64,000 nucleotides of DNA from Akanthomyces muscarius. Its lineage: Eukaryota > Ascomycota > Sordariomycetes > Hypocreales > Cordycipitaceae. The notes under the pieces were generated by a model that was not told the origin of the DNA, ran no database searches, and saw nothing but the letters and a program-made list of their open reading frames with translations. Where the stretch lies: contig NC_079246.1 of NCBI RefSeq assembly GCF_028009165.1, positions 1,612,001 through 1,676,000 on the forward strand. The letters run 5' to 3'. Positions 10,315-21,463 of this stretch are shown one piece after another. The translations under genes were made by a program, and so were the position numbers. How positions within the stretch are numbered: position 1 is the first letter of the stretch; each line of letters begins with the position of its first letter.

Positions 10315-11551
10315 ATGCCTGACGAATACGGCGCTGACGATGCGCTACTGGCCGCCATGGCCGCCGCTGACCCGGCGCCGCCCGTCACACGCCCGCTCGC
10401 GCCGCCTCAACCACGACCGCAAAAGGTTCAGCAGCCCACACCGCAACGCCTTGACAAAGCACCTCCTGCAGCTTCGGGAGCAGGAGGGAAAGTAGTCCAG
10501 CCGACTCCCCAGTCGCTTCCCCAACGACAGGGCGCATCCAATATTCTTGTCTCGCCGCGGCAGCGCGGCAATCCTGTCCTGACACACATCAAATCCATGC
10601 CGTGGGAGTATAGCGATATCCCAGCAGACTATGTGCTCGGCACCACGACATGCGCGCTATTCCTGAGGTGCGAGACACGGGGCAGCTACGAATTTAGATC
10701 AAATCTGCTAACAGGGTTTGTCCCACAGTCTCAAATACCACCGCCTTCATCCCGAATACGTCTATACTCGAATCCGAAACTTGCAAGGTAAATACAACCT
10801 ACGAGTCCTGCTCACCATGATCGATATTCCAAACCATGAAGACCCCTTGCGCGAGCTTTCCAAAACCTCCATGGTCAATAATGTGACCGTCATCTCATGC
10901 TGGTCAGCCGCTGAGGCTGCCCGCTACCTGGAACTCTACAAAGCTTATGAGCACGCCAGCTTTGACGCGATTCGCGGCAAACAATCGTCCAGCTACGCTG
11001 AGCGACTTGTGGACTTTGTCACCGTCCCACGCAGCTTAAACAAATCCGACGCTGTCGCCCTCGTGGCCAATTTCGGCAGCCTGAAGAACGCCGTCAATGC
11101 CGACGCTGAGCAGCTCGGCATGCTCAGCGGCTGGGGTGGTGTCAAAGTCAAGCGCTGGAGTGCCGCCATTGAGGAGCCATTCCGGGCGAAAAATGCATCT
11201 AAGCGTATTATGCCGACTGGTGACGCTGCCGCTGCCGCCGCCCTTGCTGAACCCGGGGCAGGCGACAGAGCATCGAGGCTGAAGGAGGCGGTGCCTCTCT
11301 CGCGCGTGCCGCTGAGAGATATGCCAGCTCGTCCAGCCACGGCGACAGCTCCTAACGGGGGCCAGGCACTGAATTCAAGCAAGCAATTCCAATTTCGTGG
11401 CGACTCGGACGACGAGGATGACGAGTTGGAAGCTGCCACGACCGCCACGTCAGAATCGCAGGCAACCAGCAAACCCACGCCACCCGAGGCCAACAAGGCT
11501 GAAGAGCTATCTGACGGAATTGCTGCTGCATTGGCAAAGCTTCGCAAGTGA
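10315..11551 (+). CDS. rad10: DNA excision repair protein ERCC1/Rad10/Swi10
   Basis: Non-catalytic partner of the XPF/Rad1 structure-specific nuclease in nucleotide excision repair and recombination; nuclear. Two exons: 10315..10667 and 10729..11551; the 61-nt intron has a CTAAC branch site, and splicing restores [20 protein letters not shown], the conserved core strand. The product is 391 residues: a Pro/Gln/Ala-rich disordered N-terminus (1 to about 95), the central nuclease-like Rad10 domain (about 96-215, beginning [14 protein letters not shown]), and tandem helix-hairpin-helix motifs (around [19 protein letters not shown] and [13 protein letters not shown]). An acidic, Ser/Thr-rich C-terminal tail follows, longer than in yeast Rad10 and common in filamentous fungi. 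The ATG at 10315 is preferred because it begins [15 protein letters not shown], a usual start for these proteins. Confidence 0.93.
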
Positions 11552-12074
11552 GCTGCCTTGCTCCTTCGACTGAGCTGCTGCTTACGGCGCTCTACGCATT
11601 GGCCACATGATGCGTTGATCTCCTAGACTCCTGCTGTCAGCAGCAAATCGGACCTACTCCGCTGGTTGCGACTAGGGATCCCTAATAAACTTGGCTCATC
11701 AATGGAGACAATCCCGCGCCATGACCCAATTCAGAGGCGGATAGAGCATGTCTGGGCGGCACTTGTATCTCGGGTGCCGGGGGATCACTGAAGGATCAGC
11801 TGCATTGCACTGCAAAAGTAAGCACTTCCTGCGACTTCTCCAATTTATTGTGCCCTTTCCACGTCATGCCTGGATTATGGGACATCGGCGCTTGCAGATT
11901 TGGGATATTATGCTAACCCGCCATCTATTAGCCCGAAAAACTAGCAACTAAAATGGCACTTGCCCTGCAGCTCCGCCGCTAGGCAGATTCACTCGCAGGC
12001 ATCGAGCGCATGTCTCAGTGGCACAACTCCGCCCGGTGTTAGTCGGGATGGTAAGTTGTGCTGATTTCCGATGT
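11552..12074. other. Intergenic region
   Basis: 3' flank of rad10 and promoter of the GH47 mannosidase gene. Nothing else recognised. Confidence 0.6.
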
Positions 12075-12081
12075 TATAAGT
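12075..12081 (+). promoter_or_regulatory. TATA box of the GH47 mannosidase gene
   Basis: TATAAGT about 70 nt before the ATG at 12149. Confidence 0.5.
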
Positions 12082-12148
12082 AGCTTTGGCCACGCTTGCT
12101 GGCTCTTTGCTCTACACTCTGTCGACATTGATTGCTGCACTAGACACA

Positions 12149-13791
12149 ATGAAGGTCACAATCAGTGGTAGCGTCCTTTTGGGCCTTGCATCTCATGCAC
12201 TCGCTGCTCCGGCGAGTGCACAGTCGGACGCCCAAGCTGCCGACTCGCGAGCTCAGGAAGTCAAGAGTGTTTTCCAGGAATCCTGGGCGGGATACTACCG
12301 CTATGCGAAGGGACACGACGAGCTCCACCCTCAGCGCAAGAACTGGGAAGACGATCGGTAGGACTTTTCAGATGCAACTAGAGGGATTATCATGCTGACT
12401 CTCGTTTCAGAGATGGCTGGGGCCTGACTGCCTTTGATGCTCTCAGCACAGCCATTGTTATGCGCGACAACACCACGGTAGCCAATATTCTCGACATCAT
12501 TTCTAAAGTGGATTTTAGCACTACGAAGAAACAGAATGACAGAATCTCTGTCTTTGAGACTACCATTCGCTACCTTGGCGGCATGGTTGCCTGTAGGTTA
12601 TGACTAGAAACCTACTTTCGCGGAACCACAGCGCTGACCCGTACAGCTTATGACCTTCTCACCGGCCCCTACAGCGACCTTTTGAATGGCAAGAGTGCCA
12701 AGCTGCTGTTGGATCAGGCCAAGACCCTTGCGGATGGCCTGTCTGTTGCATTCGATACTCAGACTGGTATTCCCGACCCCACGGTCTACTTCAACCCCAG
12801 TAAGAGAAAGAGTGGCACCAACCGCAACAATGCTGCCGAGATTGGCACTCTGATCCTTGAGTGGACGCGCCTCAGTGACCTGACTGGCGATGGCAAGTAT
12901 GCCAAATTGGCTCAGAAAGCCGAGGACTATCTCCTTCGGCCGACTGGTGCACCTGAAGCATGGCCTGGTCTGATTGGCACTTGGGTTGGCATCAACGACG
13001 GCAAATTCCAGGATAGCAACGGTGACTGGGCCTCCTACATGGACAGCTTTTACGAGTACCTCATCAAGATGTACCTGTTTGACCCCAAGTCATTCTCCGA
13101 GCACAAGGATCGATGGGTCAAGGCTGCCGACTCGACCATTGCCCACCTCGCGTCTCACCCGTCCACCCGATCTGATCTCACATTCCTCAAGTCCTACAGC
13201 GGCCAAAACACCAAGGCCGAGTCGGAGCACCTGGCTTCCTTTGCAGGCGGCAACTTTATCCTGGGCGGCATCCTCCTCAACGAGGACAAGTACATCAACT
13301 TTGGCCTGCAGCTGGCCGAGTCGTACTACCAGACATACAAGACGCCGAGCGGCATCGGCCCCGACGGCTTCCAGTGGGTGGACGCGCAGCAGGGCGGCAG
13401 CAGCCCGCCGGGCGACCAGGCGGCGTTCTACAAGACGTCGGGCTTCTGGGCCTCGTCGCCGGGCTGGGGCCTCAACCCGGAGACGATGGAGTCGCTGTAC
13501 TATGCGTACCGCGTGACGGGCGACCGCAAGTACCAGGACATGGCGTACGAGGGCTTCCGCAACATGAAGCGCGTGTGCAAGTCGGGCGCCGGCTACTCGG
13601 ACATCAACAACGTCATGGACAAGAACGGCGGCGGCTTCAACGACCGCATGGAGAGCTTCTGGCTGGCCGAGACGCTCAAGTACATGTACCTCATCTTTGT
13701 CGAGGACAGCCCCGTGCACGTGCGCGGCAAGGGACAGAAGACGGACTTTGTGTTTAATACAGAGGCGCATCCGATTCGCGTGCGTCATTAG
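12149..13791 (+). CDS. Secreted class I alpha-1,2-mannosidase (GH47)
   Basis: Removes terminal alpha-1,2-mannose from N-glycans; the signal peptide ([20 protein letters not shown]) indicates the secretory route. Three exons: 12149..12357, 12411..12592 and 12647..13791; introns of 53 and 54 nt with standard ends, together giving 511 residues, the normal size. GH47 landmarks are present in order: [15 protein letters not shown]119 in [25 protein letters not shown]466 in [17 protein letters not shown], and the C-terminal FNTEAHP, whose Thr502 is the expected calcium ligand. It resembles the extracellular fungal mannosidases (msdS/mns1B type) rather than the membrane-anchored ER enzyme. From about 13300 to the stop almost every third codon position is G or C, in contrast to the first half of the gene, so spurious long frames also open there. 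Confidence 0.93.
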
Positions 13792-16167
13792 ACGGATGAT
13801 GTATCCAGGTATCAATACGACAAATAAAAAGATGCAACTTTACATAATTATCTCCGCCTACAATAAACACGTTTACATGACTTGAACTGTTTTAATATAT
13901 GACCGAGATGTTTCTCCATACTCTCTTTGCTTCGGTTCAAAGGGCTGTCGAATGATGACGTCAACCTTTGTTATATTGCTGTCCGCTCAGCGGCAGCTCT
14001 CGTGATGTGCACACGGTGGCATGCGCCAAGTGGTGCGATTTCCACAGACACTGAGACGGGCAGCTCAGCAACAAGTCTCGACTTGCATGCTCCTCAGTCC
14101 ATTGGTATTCGAGTAGGCACCATCTCACAGCGTATTTCGTTGCAGATTATCGTCGCCAGCTGCCGTGTAGGATACCATCACAAAGGCTACCAGCAGCGTG
14201 TCGTCTTTTCAAAGCAGAGCTTTGCAAAGATGCCACCTTTGCGCAAGTTCAGCTTTGACTGCCCGTCTTTTCGCATGTCTAGCATCACGACAACAGTCAT
14301 TTTTTCTGGCCGGAGACGCGATTTCGTCAGTCGACTACGCTGGAAACTGTTCCGTTTCCTTCCTTTACGAGGTGAGACTAGGCAAAGTCATGCTAAAAAA
14401 AAACCCGTACTGTGGCCACAAGTAGCCAGTTTACCGGCGCCATGGAAGCTACTCGCGAGAAGGAGTCGCTCGTCATGGAGCAGCCGGCAGATGTCTTTAC
14501 GGGCACCCAACAGGCGCACGATCCTCGATGCCCGACGCAGATGTCGGGCATCGCCATGCCATGCTCAGGGAGGGTCAATCTTTGGACAAGTGGCCAGCGT
14601 CGGAGGCGAGCCCGTAGTCTTCGTACCTGGATTTCCGGCGGAGCAGGTTTGCGTCTACACTTTACAAGAGCAGATAAAGGCCCCATCCTCGTTGGCTGGG
14701 ATGCCAACGAAACGAGGCAACGCATTGACAGCTTTCTTGCCAACGGCCCTGACGAAGGGTGATGATTGAGTCGGCCGAGAAGCCTTGCACGAGGTTTTGT
14801 GCCATGGCGACCTTGGTCGGTGCATCTGCCACAGCGCAGCCATGTCGCAGCCGGCCCGGTGCTAGTAGTGAGCAATGTCCTCATCCGACACGGCAACGAA
14901 CATGCAGACTCCGATCTTGTCGTTTCGGCTTTGGGAGCATCTCGCACCTCCCGGCGAGGTATTCGTCGCGCCGTTTGTCGACGTGGGCAGCGGCCGCGCG
15001 GCAGCCCTTCTTCTGGGGCGACTGTGAGCGTTACGTAGGAGAGCCCGACTACCAGGGCAGGCACAAGACGAATGGCGCATCGCGAGGGGCCTGGGGACGC
15101 TGCGCCGAAGAAGCCTGCGGAGCTGTGGCCGAGCCAGCGTCCTGGGGCATGGGAGCGCGCCTGGTTCCATCTACGCGGAGGTGCCAGGGCATGCTGCGTG
15201 CAACAGCAGTGGAGGAAGCCTGTGCAAAGCGTCAGGAGATGATGTTTGGATACCGATGCGAATGTGAGAGGCGGTTGGCAACAAAGGTGTAGTTTATGCC
15301 TGGCAGTGAAAGCTTTTAGCTGTCCAGGATCGCGGGCACAGAATGGGCGAAGCGTTCGAGACTCGGACGCATGCCACACGAAACCCACTGGAGCCGTCCA
15401 AAATCGGCAAAGCGTGAAAGAAAGCTCCCCCGCAAATGTCGATGTTGTTCGATTTCGTCGACCCGCACCATCAATTACGTCATGTATTTTTTCCCTGAAC
15501 GGCCGGTTTTCTTTTGCGAGAATGGTACTTGCGAGGAAAAGATGTTTACTAGAAAGATGTAGTAGAAATAGCCGGATATAGAGAATCAATTGAAGAAGAG
15601 CAGGAAAAATTGTCAGCAATTATTACACCCGTGACAGAGCCGGAGACGCAGCATGCAGCTCATCCTCCCTTCTCCTCGTCCAATAAACAACGGTAGTCAT
15701 CGCACATGCCGCGCAAGTACCAGTGACAAGGTCCAACCGCCTACCCTGCCTATTCCATTACGACACTCATTCTCGAGGGGCCCCTCATGTCCGCAGCCCC
15801 AAGCGTCGTGTCTACCAAGGTATTCGGTACCTTTCTGCCGGAGGGAGCTCCATCACCCTCCCCCGTTCCGCCTAGCTCGACACGGAGCTTGCAGCTGAGC
15901 TTCCTTCCCTGATTGTCCGTTTTTCTTCTTTACGCCTAGGCAAATTTTTTTTAATTTTTTTTTTACCGAAATAGCAGTGCCTGGCAATCCCCGTTTCTAG
16001 CCTTGGCTACTGCGTTTCGTTCCCCAGCCAGCTTCCCCCCAAACCTAGCTTCTCCTCCCTCCCCTCCTCTTGCGTCACACCACCACCTTTTCTCTTTTCC
16101 CTCTGTCACAACCACACAAACCAACCACTTCCACAATCTTCCCTCCATCCAACAGCAAATCTCCAAA
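13792..16167. other. Long intergenic region with a possible decayed gene
   Basis: No intact gene. Between about 14400 and 15300 the plus strand is GC-rich and shows short coding-like segments in different frames, for example a 30-residue run ending at 14764 containing ILVGWDANETRQRIDSF, and a 50-codon frame at 14875-15027 with FVDVGSGR, which resembles SAM-methyltransferase motif I. The antisense strand has a 408-codon open frame (14393-15619) of shadow-like Arg/Pro/Cys-rich composition. The last part (15900-16167) is CT-rich, with poly-T near 15946-15963, and is the promoter/leader of the next gene. Confidence 0.4.
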
Positions 16168-16779
16168 ATGTCCAAGTCGCGCATGCCCTTGATCCTCGGC
16201 CTCGGTGCCGCTGGTGGTGTCGGATACTACCTCTACAGCGCCGGCGGCAACACCAAGGCCGCCGAGAACAAGTTTGAGAGTACGTTTTGTCAAGTCCCCG
16301 CCGCGGTCGACGCCACGGTCGCGCGCCCTCGGCGAGCCATGGCTGCCATGAAACAATCCCGCTAACGCACCTTCTTCTCCAGGCGACCTGCACAGGGCCA
16401 AGGCCAGCGTCCGAGGCGCTCTCCCGGGCAACGCGCCCAACGCCAACGCCCACGGAGGAAAGCTCGAGGGCGTGGCCGCCGAGGCCGGTGCCACCGTCGA
16501 CAAGGCCACTGCCAAGCTCGACAAGGCCGTAAGCTCTTCCGGATCCCTCCCTTCTGACGCAAGGGACAGTTTTTCCAAGGGCCAAATCGCTAACTCTTTA
16601 TTGTTCTGCAGTGGTCGCAGGCTGACAGCAAGATTGGCCAGACCAAGGAAAAGACCGAGGCCTACGTCAAGGACGCCAAAGCAGAGGCCCTCAAGGCCGT
16701 CGACAAGTTTGACAAGACGGTCGAGGACGGCGCCTCCAAGGCCAAGGGCGGCCTCTCCAGCTGGTTCGGTGGCAAATAA
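16168..16779 (+). CDS. Small helical membrane-anchored protein (calcofluor-white-hypersensitive-like)
   Basis: Three exons: 16168..16279, 16383..16528 and 16612..16779, with introns of 103 and 83 nt (GTACGT...CCAG; GTAAGC...GCAG), encoding 141 residues. The N-terminus MSKSRMPLILGLGAAGGVGY is a single hydrophobic, Gly/Ala-rich segment, probably a membrane anchor. The rest is Lys/Ala/Asp/Glu-rich and should form long amphipathic helices (repeats such as KATAKLDKA, KEKTEAYVKDAKAEALKAVDKFDK), ending in GLSSWFGGK. Short fungal proteins of this form are commonly annotated as calcofluor white hypersensitive protein. Location is probably a mitochondrial or other organelle membrane; this and any wall-related role are inference. 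The exon joins keep the helical pattern, which supports the model. Confidence 0.75.
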
Positions 16780-17109
16780 GCATTGCCGCTCAGCTTGTGT
16801 AATCTTGTTATTTTTAATGTCTACTTTTCCTTTGTCAATCCATGCGTTTACAGCATCTTCTATAGGAGAAAAAAACAATTCAAAATTTCCCCAATTAATG
16901 CATAGCATTTCACAATCGTTCTACTTTTGAGTAACGTAATTTGGCCATGGCCTCTTTTTAGGCCTGTTCACATGAGTCAACTCCAGATCTACTCCCAAGA
17001 CCTCCATGTTTCCTGGTGAAAAAGATCTCAACTAAAACGAAAAAAAGATTTACCGGCTAATGTACAGACATATGCTCCTTCATGATCGAGCCACTTGTTT
17101 TATTTTATT
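16780..17109. other. Short intergenic region between convergent genes
   Basis: AT-rich 3' flanks of the helical protein gene and of the Prp1 gene; no gene. Confidence 0.6.
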
Positions 17110-19917
17110 TTATTGATCCAGCTCCTCAGCCACCAGCTTCAGAATCTCCTCAACGCTCTTGTGCGCATTCGCCGGCTTCTTGGCCACGGCCGGCCACGCC
17201 TCGCCGTACCGGGGCTCGCAGGCCACGCACTTGGCCACGACCTCGTGGCGCTTCTCCTCGGTGCCGTGCTGGCACAAGAAGCGGTAGTACCACGCCCACG
17301 TGTCGCCGCGCGCCGCGTCGAGCGCCAGCGCGCGCTCGAACCAGCTCTGCGCCTTGTCCAGCTTGCGCTCGGCCCAGAACAGCCGCGCGACGCCGACGAA
17401 GAGCGCCGGGTCGTTGTCCACCTTTTTGATGGCGTCGAGGCTGCGCGGCTTGCGCTGCGTGCGCGCCTCGAGGTGCCAGATCTGCTCGACGTAGAGGAGC
17501 CCGCTGCGCGGCACCTCCTGCAGCGCGCGCGCCATGAGCGACTTGGCCTGCGCGACGTTGCCGGCGCGCCGCTCCAGACGCACCGACTCGCACCATAGCT
17601 CCGGCGACTTGGGCACCGCGAGGCGCGCGCGGTCCAGAACCGAACGCGCCTTGACGGTGAGGCCGGCCTGCTCCTCCAGGCGCGCGTACAGCAGCCATAG
17701 CGGCACGGAGCGCGGAACCGCCTTTACGCCCGTGGCGTAGGCTTCGCGCGCGAGCCCGGCCTTGCCCATGTCCTCGTATATTTGCCCCTTGAGCATCCAC
17801 AGCTTGGCTGCCGTGGGAAACAGCTGCAGCGCCTGCAGAGTGAGATCGAGCGCCGTGTCGGCGTCGCCCTGCACGCGCTCAAAGACGACGCTCTTGGTCC
17901 ACACACGGTCGGTCGGCGCCTGCTCTCGCGCCACCGCGAGCAGCTTGCGCGCCTGCTCAGCGTTGCCGCTCTCCGATTCGAGCTTGACGGCCGCCAGCCA
18001 AATGTCCTCGTTGTTCGGGTTCTGGTTAAAGGCGCGCTTGAGCACCAACCGCGCGCCGTCGACCTCGCCGCTCTGCCACTTCTCCTTGGCCAGCATCATC
18101 CACAGATCCTCGCTCTTGGGGCACGCCTCGACCGCCTTCTCCAGCACCTGCCACAGAGAGTCCCGGGTGCCGTGGTTGCGTTCCAGGTCCGCCGCGGCGT
18201 TCCACAGCGTCTTGCTGTTGACAAACACACGTAGCGCATAGGCGTAAATGGCGCGTGCCGTCTCGTATTTCCCGCGGTTGATGCTGCTGCGGGCATCCTC
18301 GGTCCACGTGTCCTTGCGATCGTCGTCTTCGTCCAGACCCCAGCCGAGTGTCTCGCGGATAATGTTCTCGCACGTCACAGTCGCGCCGTCTGTCTCGCAC
18401 GCTTCGGCCTCGGCGATCCACTCCTCCCGCTTCGGCATCGCCTGCTCCTTGACCAGCACCTGCACACCTCTCTTGATGACGTTGACCTTGGTCGCCTGGC
18501 CGAGCTGCTCTTGCAAACGTGCAGCCGCAATCCAAATCTCGTGCGATGTCGGGCACGCCTTGCGCGCTCTGTTGAGCACCTTTTGCGCATTCTCAGGCGT
18601 CTCGAGGCGTGCCAGCGCCAGCCAGAGGTCGACTGACAGCGGGATCAGCTCCGTGGCTTTGGCCAGCATCAGCCTGGCGTCGTCGGGGTTCTCCTCCAGG
18701 CTAACGGCCTCCTTCCACAGCGCCTCAGACTCGGGGATGTGATCCAGTGCTTGGCGGATGACGCGCTTCTTGTTGTTTGGAATGTGCTCCAGTCTCATCG
18801 CCTCTACCCACAGGCGCACCGACCGGTTGTTGGACTCAATGGCGCGTCGCGCGATAATCTTGGCATTGGGGCTGTCGTGGTTGAGCCGAATGTTTTCCAA
18901 CCACGCGTCCTCGCTCTTGGGGCATCGCTCGCAGCCCTGGTCAATCGTTTTCCGCGCGGCGCCAATCTTGCCGGCCAGCTCCTCCAAACGGGCGGCAGCT
19001 ATCCAGCCCAGCGCATTGTTGGGGTTGGTCTTGACGACGGACTGAAGCAGTTCACGTACACGGTTGATGTCGCCGACTTGGGTGGCGGATTCCGGCATGG
19101 CCATTTTGTTGAGACTCGTGATGTAGCCCTGGGGATCGATGCTCGTAGAGCTGCCATTGGCGGCGTCGCCGCTGCCGGATCGTGAAGCCTGTTCCAGCCT
19201 TGACTTGAGTACCTTGTCGCGCGCGGCACCAATGTCCGCAAAGTTGGTCATGGTGCCATCAGAGCCTTCGCCGCCGCCAGCACCAGAGGATGCGCCACCG
19301 TCATCTGTAACCATTGTGCCCATCTCGGTGGAGTCGCGCGCAGCAGCCAGGACGCTGTCGGGGACGGCATAGAAGCGCTGCCGCAGGGCTTGCTTGCTGC
19401 GTCTGTTCTTCCCCGTCAGGTCGCCGACTTCGGGTAGGTTCGCCCAGTCATCGTCGGATACAGTCGCCAGAGCGCGCTTTAGGTCGGTAAACTGCTGCTG
19501 AATCTTGGGGTTGTTGCGCTCGTACTCGTCGCGCTCTGCCTGCTCTCGTTCCTCGCGCTGGCGCTTGCGCCGGTCCATGCGCTCGTCGACCCATTCCCAA
19601 ATCTTGTCGGCTTCCTCATCGTCCTTGTCGTAGAGGCCACCCGCAAAGAGGCCAACCTCGTTGTCCGGGTCCTGGTATCGTTGCTCGTCGTCGCCGCCGC
19701 CTCCCTCATCGTCGTCCTTGCCCTTCTTTGCGCCGTCCGGTGCCAGTCCTAGCTGCTGGGCACGCTTAGCCAGAGCCTCTTTGATCTGGTCGTCGCTGGG
19801 GCCATCGCGGGCAGGGCCGAGATCAGATCGTGTCGTGAAGCCCGTAGCGCCACGGCCAAGACCTGCCACGTAATTTTCAGGCGCCGGCTGGCTGAGAAAG
19901 TCGCGTCGGGTCGCCAT
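17110..19917 (-). CDS. prp1: Pre-mRNA splicing factor Prp1/Prp6 (U4/U6.U5 tri-snRNP, HAT repeats)
   Basis: Scaffold protein bridging U5 and U4/U6 snRNPs in the spliceosomal tri-snRNP; nuclear and normally essential. A single open exon gives 935 residues, the normal length for Prp6/PRPF6. The N-terminal PRP1 domain begins MATRRDFLSQPAPENYVAGL and includes RGATGFTTRSDLGPARD and a run of charged residues (about 1-170). The rest, from about residue 290, is a series of HAT/TPR-like helical repeats (recurring patterns such as WLAAVKLE, SEDLWM and PKSEDAWLENIRL) to the C-terminus. The start is fixed by the conserved MATRRDF. It is divergent from dim1 across 373 bp. Confidence 0.95.
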   Translation of the reverse strand: MATRRDFLSQPAPENYVAGLGRGATGFTTRSDLGPARDGPSDDQIKEALAKRAQQLGLAPDGAKKGKDDDEGGGGDDEQRYQDPDNEVGLFAGGLYDKDDEEADKIWEWVDERMDRRKRQREEREQAERDEYERNNPKIQQQFTDLKRALATVSDDDWANLPEVGDLTGKNRRSKQALRQRFYAVPDSVLAAARDSTEMGTMVTDDGGASSGAGGGEGSDGTMTNFADIGAARDKVLKSRLEQASRSGSGDAANGSSTSIDPQGYITSLNKMAMPESATQVGDINRVRELLQSVVKTNPNNALGWIAAARLEELAGKIGAARKTIDQGCERCPKSEDAWLENIRLNHDSPNAKIIARRAIESNNRSVRLWVEAMRLEHIPNNKKRVIRQALDHIPESEALWKEAVSLEENPDDARLMLAKATELIPLSVDLWLALARLETPENAQKVLNRARKACPTSHEIWIAAARLQEQLGQATKVNVIKRGVQVLVKEQAMPKREEWIAEAEACETDGATVTCENIIRETLGWGLDEDDDRKDTWTEDARSSINRGKYETARAIYAYALRVFVNSKTLWNAAADLERNHGTRDSLWQVLEKAVEACPKSEDLWMMLAKEKWQSGEVDGARLVLKRAFNQNPNNEDIWLAAVKLESESGNAEQARKLLAVAREQAPTDRVWTKSVVFERVQGDADTALDLTLQALQLFPTAAKLWMLKGQIYEDMGKAGLAREAYATGVKAVPRSVPLWLLYARLEEQAGLTVKARSVLDRARLAVPKSPELWCESVRLERRAGNVAQAKSLMARALQEVPRSGLLYVEQIWHLEARTQRKPRSLDAIKKVDNDPALFVGVARLFWAERKLDKAQSWFERALALDAARGDTWAWYYRFLCQHGTEEKRHEVVAKCVACEPRYGEAWPAVAKKPANAHKSVEEILKLVAEELDQ

Positions 19918-20290
19918 CGTAGCTCACGAACAGAGTATCTGTAGACGGGTCTGCCGATGCGCTTAAATACGATGGCGCTGTGTGCGCGTGGGTATATGAA
20001 AGAAGGGAACAATGAAATGCGTGACTGTCTAAAAGTTGTCTGCCAGAAGCTTTTGGCTGCCTAGTAGACAAAGCGTGCGGAATTGAACCCCACCGGGTGC
20101 GATTTATGACCACCACGCATGCTGAGTGTCCAGAAACTCGTACTTTTCACCCAGCAAAATTCGCACGCCTAGTGTCTCTTATCGATATCATGCACCAAAA
20201 AAAGTTTCCCACCATACCGCCCCTCCACCATTCCATGATATCTTCACTCGTCATTTCTCTGCCAGTCACCCATACAATTTAGAGCCCAGC
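19918..20290. promoter_or_regulatory. Divergent promoter region of prp1 and dim1
   Basis: A 373-bp region between two housekeeping genes transcribed away from each other, both acting in RNA maturation. It contains an inverted repeat with arms 20073-20084 and 20158-20168 (GCGTGCG(G)AATT / AATTCGCACGC). No TATA box is obvious. An in-frame upstream ATG for dim1 lies at 20126. Confidence 0.5.
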
Positions 20291-21463
20291 ATGGCCAAAG
20301 TAAAGACGCCGAAGCGCGGCGGCGCTTCGAGTTCCCCGTACGACCGACCGAACCAGTCCAACAACAATAACAGCGGCAACAGCAAGTCGGCCAAGAACAA
20401 CGTCTTCAAGTTCAATACCAATTTCGGCCAGCACATTCTCAAGAACCCGGGTGTCTCGGACGCCATTGTCGAAAAGGCGTACCTCAAGCCGACCGACACA
20501 GTTCTCGAAGTCGGTCCCGGTACCGGCAATCTGACAGTACGCATCCTCGAGCGTGCCAAAAAGTGCATCTGCGTCGAGGTTGACCCGCGCATGGCGGCCG
20601 AAGTCACCAAGCGTGTACAGGGCACGCCCGAGCAGCGCAAGCTCGAGGTGCTCCTCGGCGACGTCATCAAGACGGAGTTGCCAGCCTTTGACGTGTGCAT
20701 CTCCAACACGCCGTACCAGATCTCGTCGCCGCTCGTCTTCAAGCTGCTGGCCATGCCCAACCCGCCACGCACGTCGGTGCTCATGTTCCAGCGCGAATTT
20801 GCGCTGCGCCTGACGGCGCGCCCCGGCGACGCCCTCTACTGCCGCCTGTCGGTCAACGCGCAGTTCTGGGCCAAGATTACGCACATCATGAAGGTGGGCA
20901 AGAACAACTTCCGCCCGCCGCCGCAGGTCGAGTCGTCGGTGGTGCGCATCGAGCCCAAGATTGGCAAGGACCGCCCCAACGTCAGCTGGGACGAGTGGGA
21001 CGGCCTGCTGCGTGTGTGCTTTGTCCGCAAGAACAAGACGCTGCGCGCGAGCTGGCTCGGCACCAAGGAGGTCCTGGCCATGGTGGAGCGCAACTACCGC
21101 ACGTGGTGCGCCATGAACGGCGTGCCCGTCGACGACAGCCTCGTTGAGGATGCTGGCGAGGATGAGGGGGATGACGATGTGGCTATGGATGCTGGTGCAG
21201 AGGACGACGAGGGCGGCATGGATGTGGATGACGGAGATGACGATACCCCAGCCTTCTTCAAAGAGGTCGCCGCGAATGGCGCCCCAGCCAAGACCAAGAG
21301 CAAGCGCAAGAAGACCAAGGTGGCGGAGCTGGTCCGAGAAAAGATCCGCAAGGTCCTCGAGGACGTGACGGAGCTGGCGGACAAGCGCTCAGGCAAGTGC
21401 GACGAGAATGACTTTTTGCGGCTGCTCTTTGCCTTTAACGAGGAGGGCATTCATTTTTCTTAA
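20291..21463 (+). CDS. dim1: 18S rRNA adenine dimethyltransferase Dim1
   Basis: Dimethylates two adjacent adenines near the 3' end of 18S rRNA and is needed for pre-rRNA processing; nucleolar. Single exon, 390 residues. After a Lys/Asn/Ser-rich N-terminus come [18 protein letters not shown] motif [13 protein letters not shown] (from residue 71), the acidic-loop VEVDPRM, and the catalytic NTPYQISSP (N139-P141-Y142), the form found in yeast Dim1. The C-terminal domain carries an acidic insertion (about residues 285-325, many Asp/Glu) followed by a basic KSKRKKTK segment, and ends FNEEGIHFS as expected. The frame is open upstream to an ATG at 20126, which would add 55 residues; MAKVKTPK at 20291 matches family length better. 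Confidence 0.94.
   Translation: MAKVKTPKRGGASSSPYDRPNQSNNNNSGNSKSAKNNVFKFNTNFGQHILKNPGVSDAIVEKAYLKPTDTVLEVGPGTGNLTVRILERAKKCICVEVDPRMAAEVTKRVQGTPEQRKLEVLLGDVIKTELPAFDVCISNTPYQISSPLVFKLLAMPNPPRTSVLMFQREFALRLTARPGDALYCRLSVNAQFWAKITHIMKVGKNNFRPPPQVESSVVRIEPKIGKDRPNVSWDEWDGLLRVCFVRKNKTLRASWLGTKEVLAMVERNYRTWCAMNGVPVDDSLVEDAGEDEGDDDVAMDAGAEDDEGGMDVDDGDDDTPAFFKEVAANGAPAKTKSKRKKTKVAELVREKIRKVLEDVTELADKRSGKCDENDFLRLLFAFNEEGIHFS

Noticed and set aside
13090..13815. Long minus-strand and alternate plus-strand frames over the GH47 3' half
   Set aside because: Caused by G/C-ending codons of the real mannosidase exon; Val/Arg/Ala-rich shadows.
14393..15619. 408-codon minus-strand open frame
   Set aside because: Arg/Pro/Cys/Ser-rich shadow composition, no domain, no promoter; better explained as the antisense of a decayed GC-rich plus-strand gene.
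20073..20170. tRNA-like element (acceptor-like pairing and GTTCAATTC) on the minus strand
   Set aside because: No proper A box, and the anticodon and T stems do not pair; kept only as an inverted repeat.
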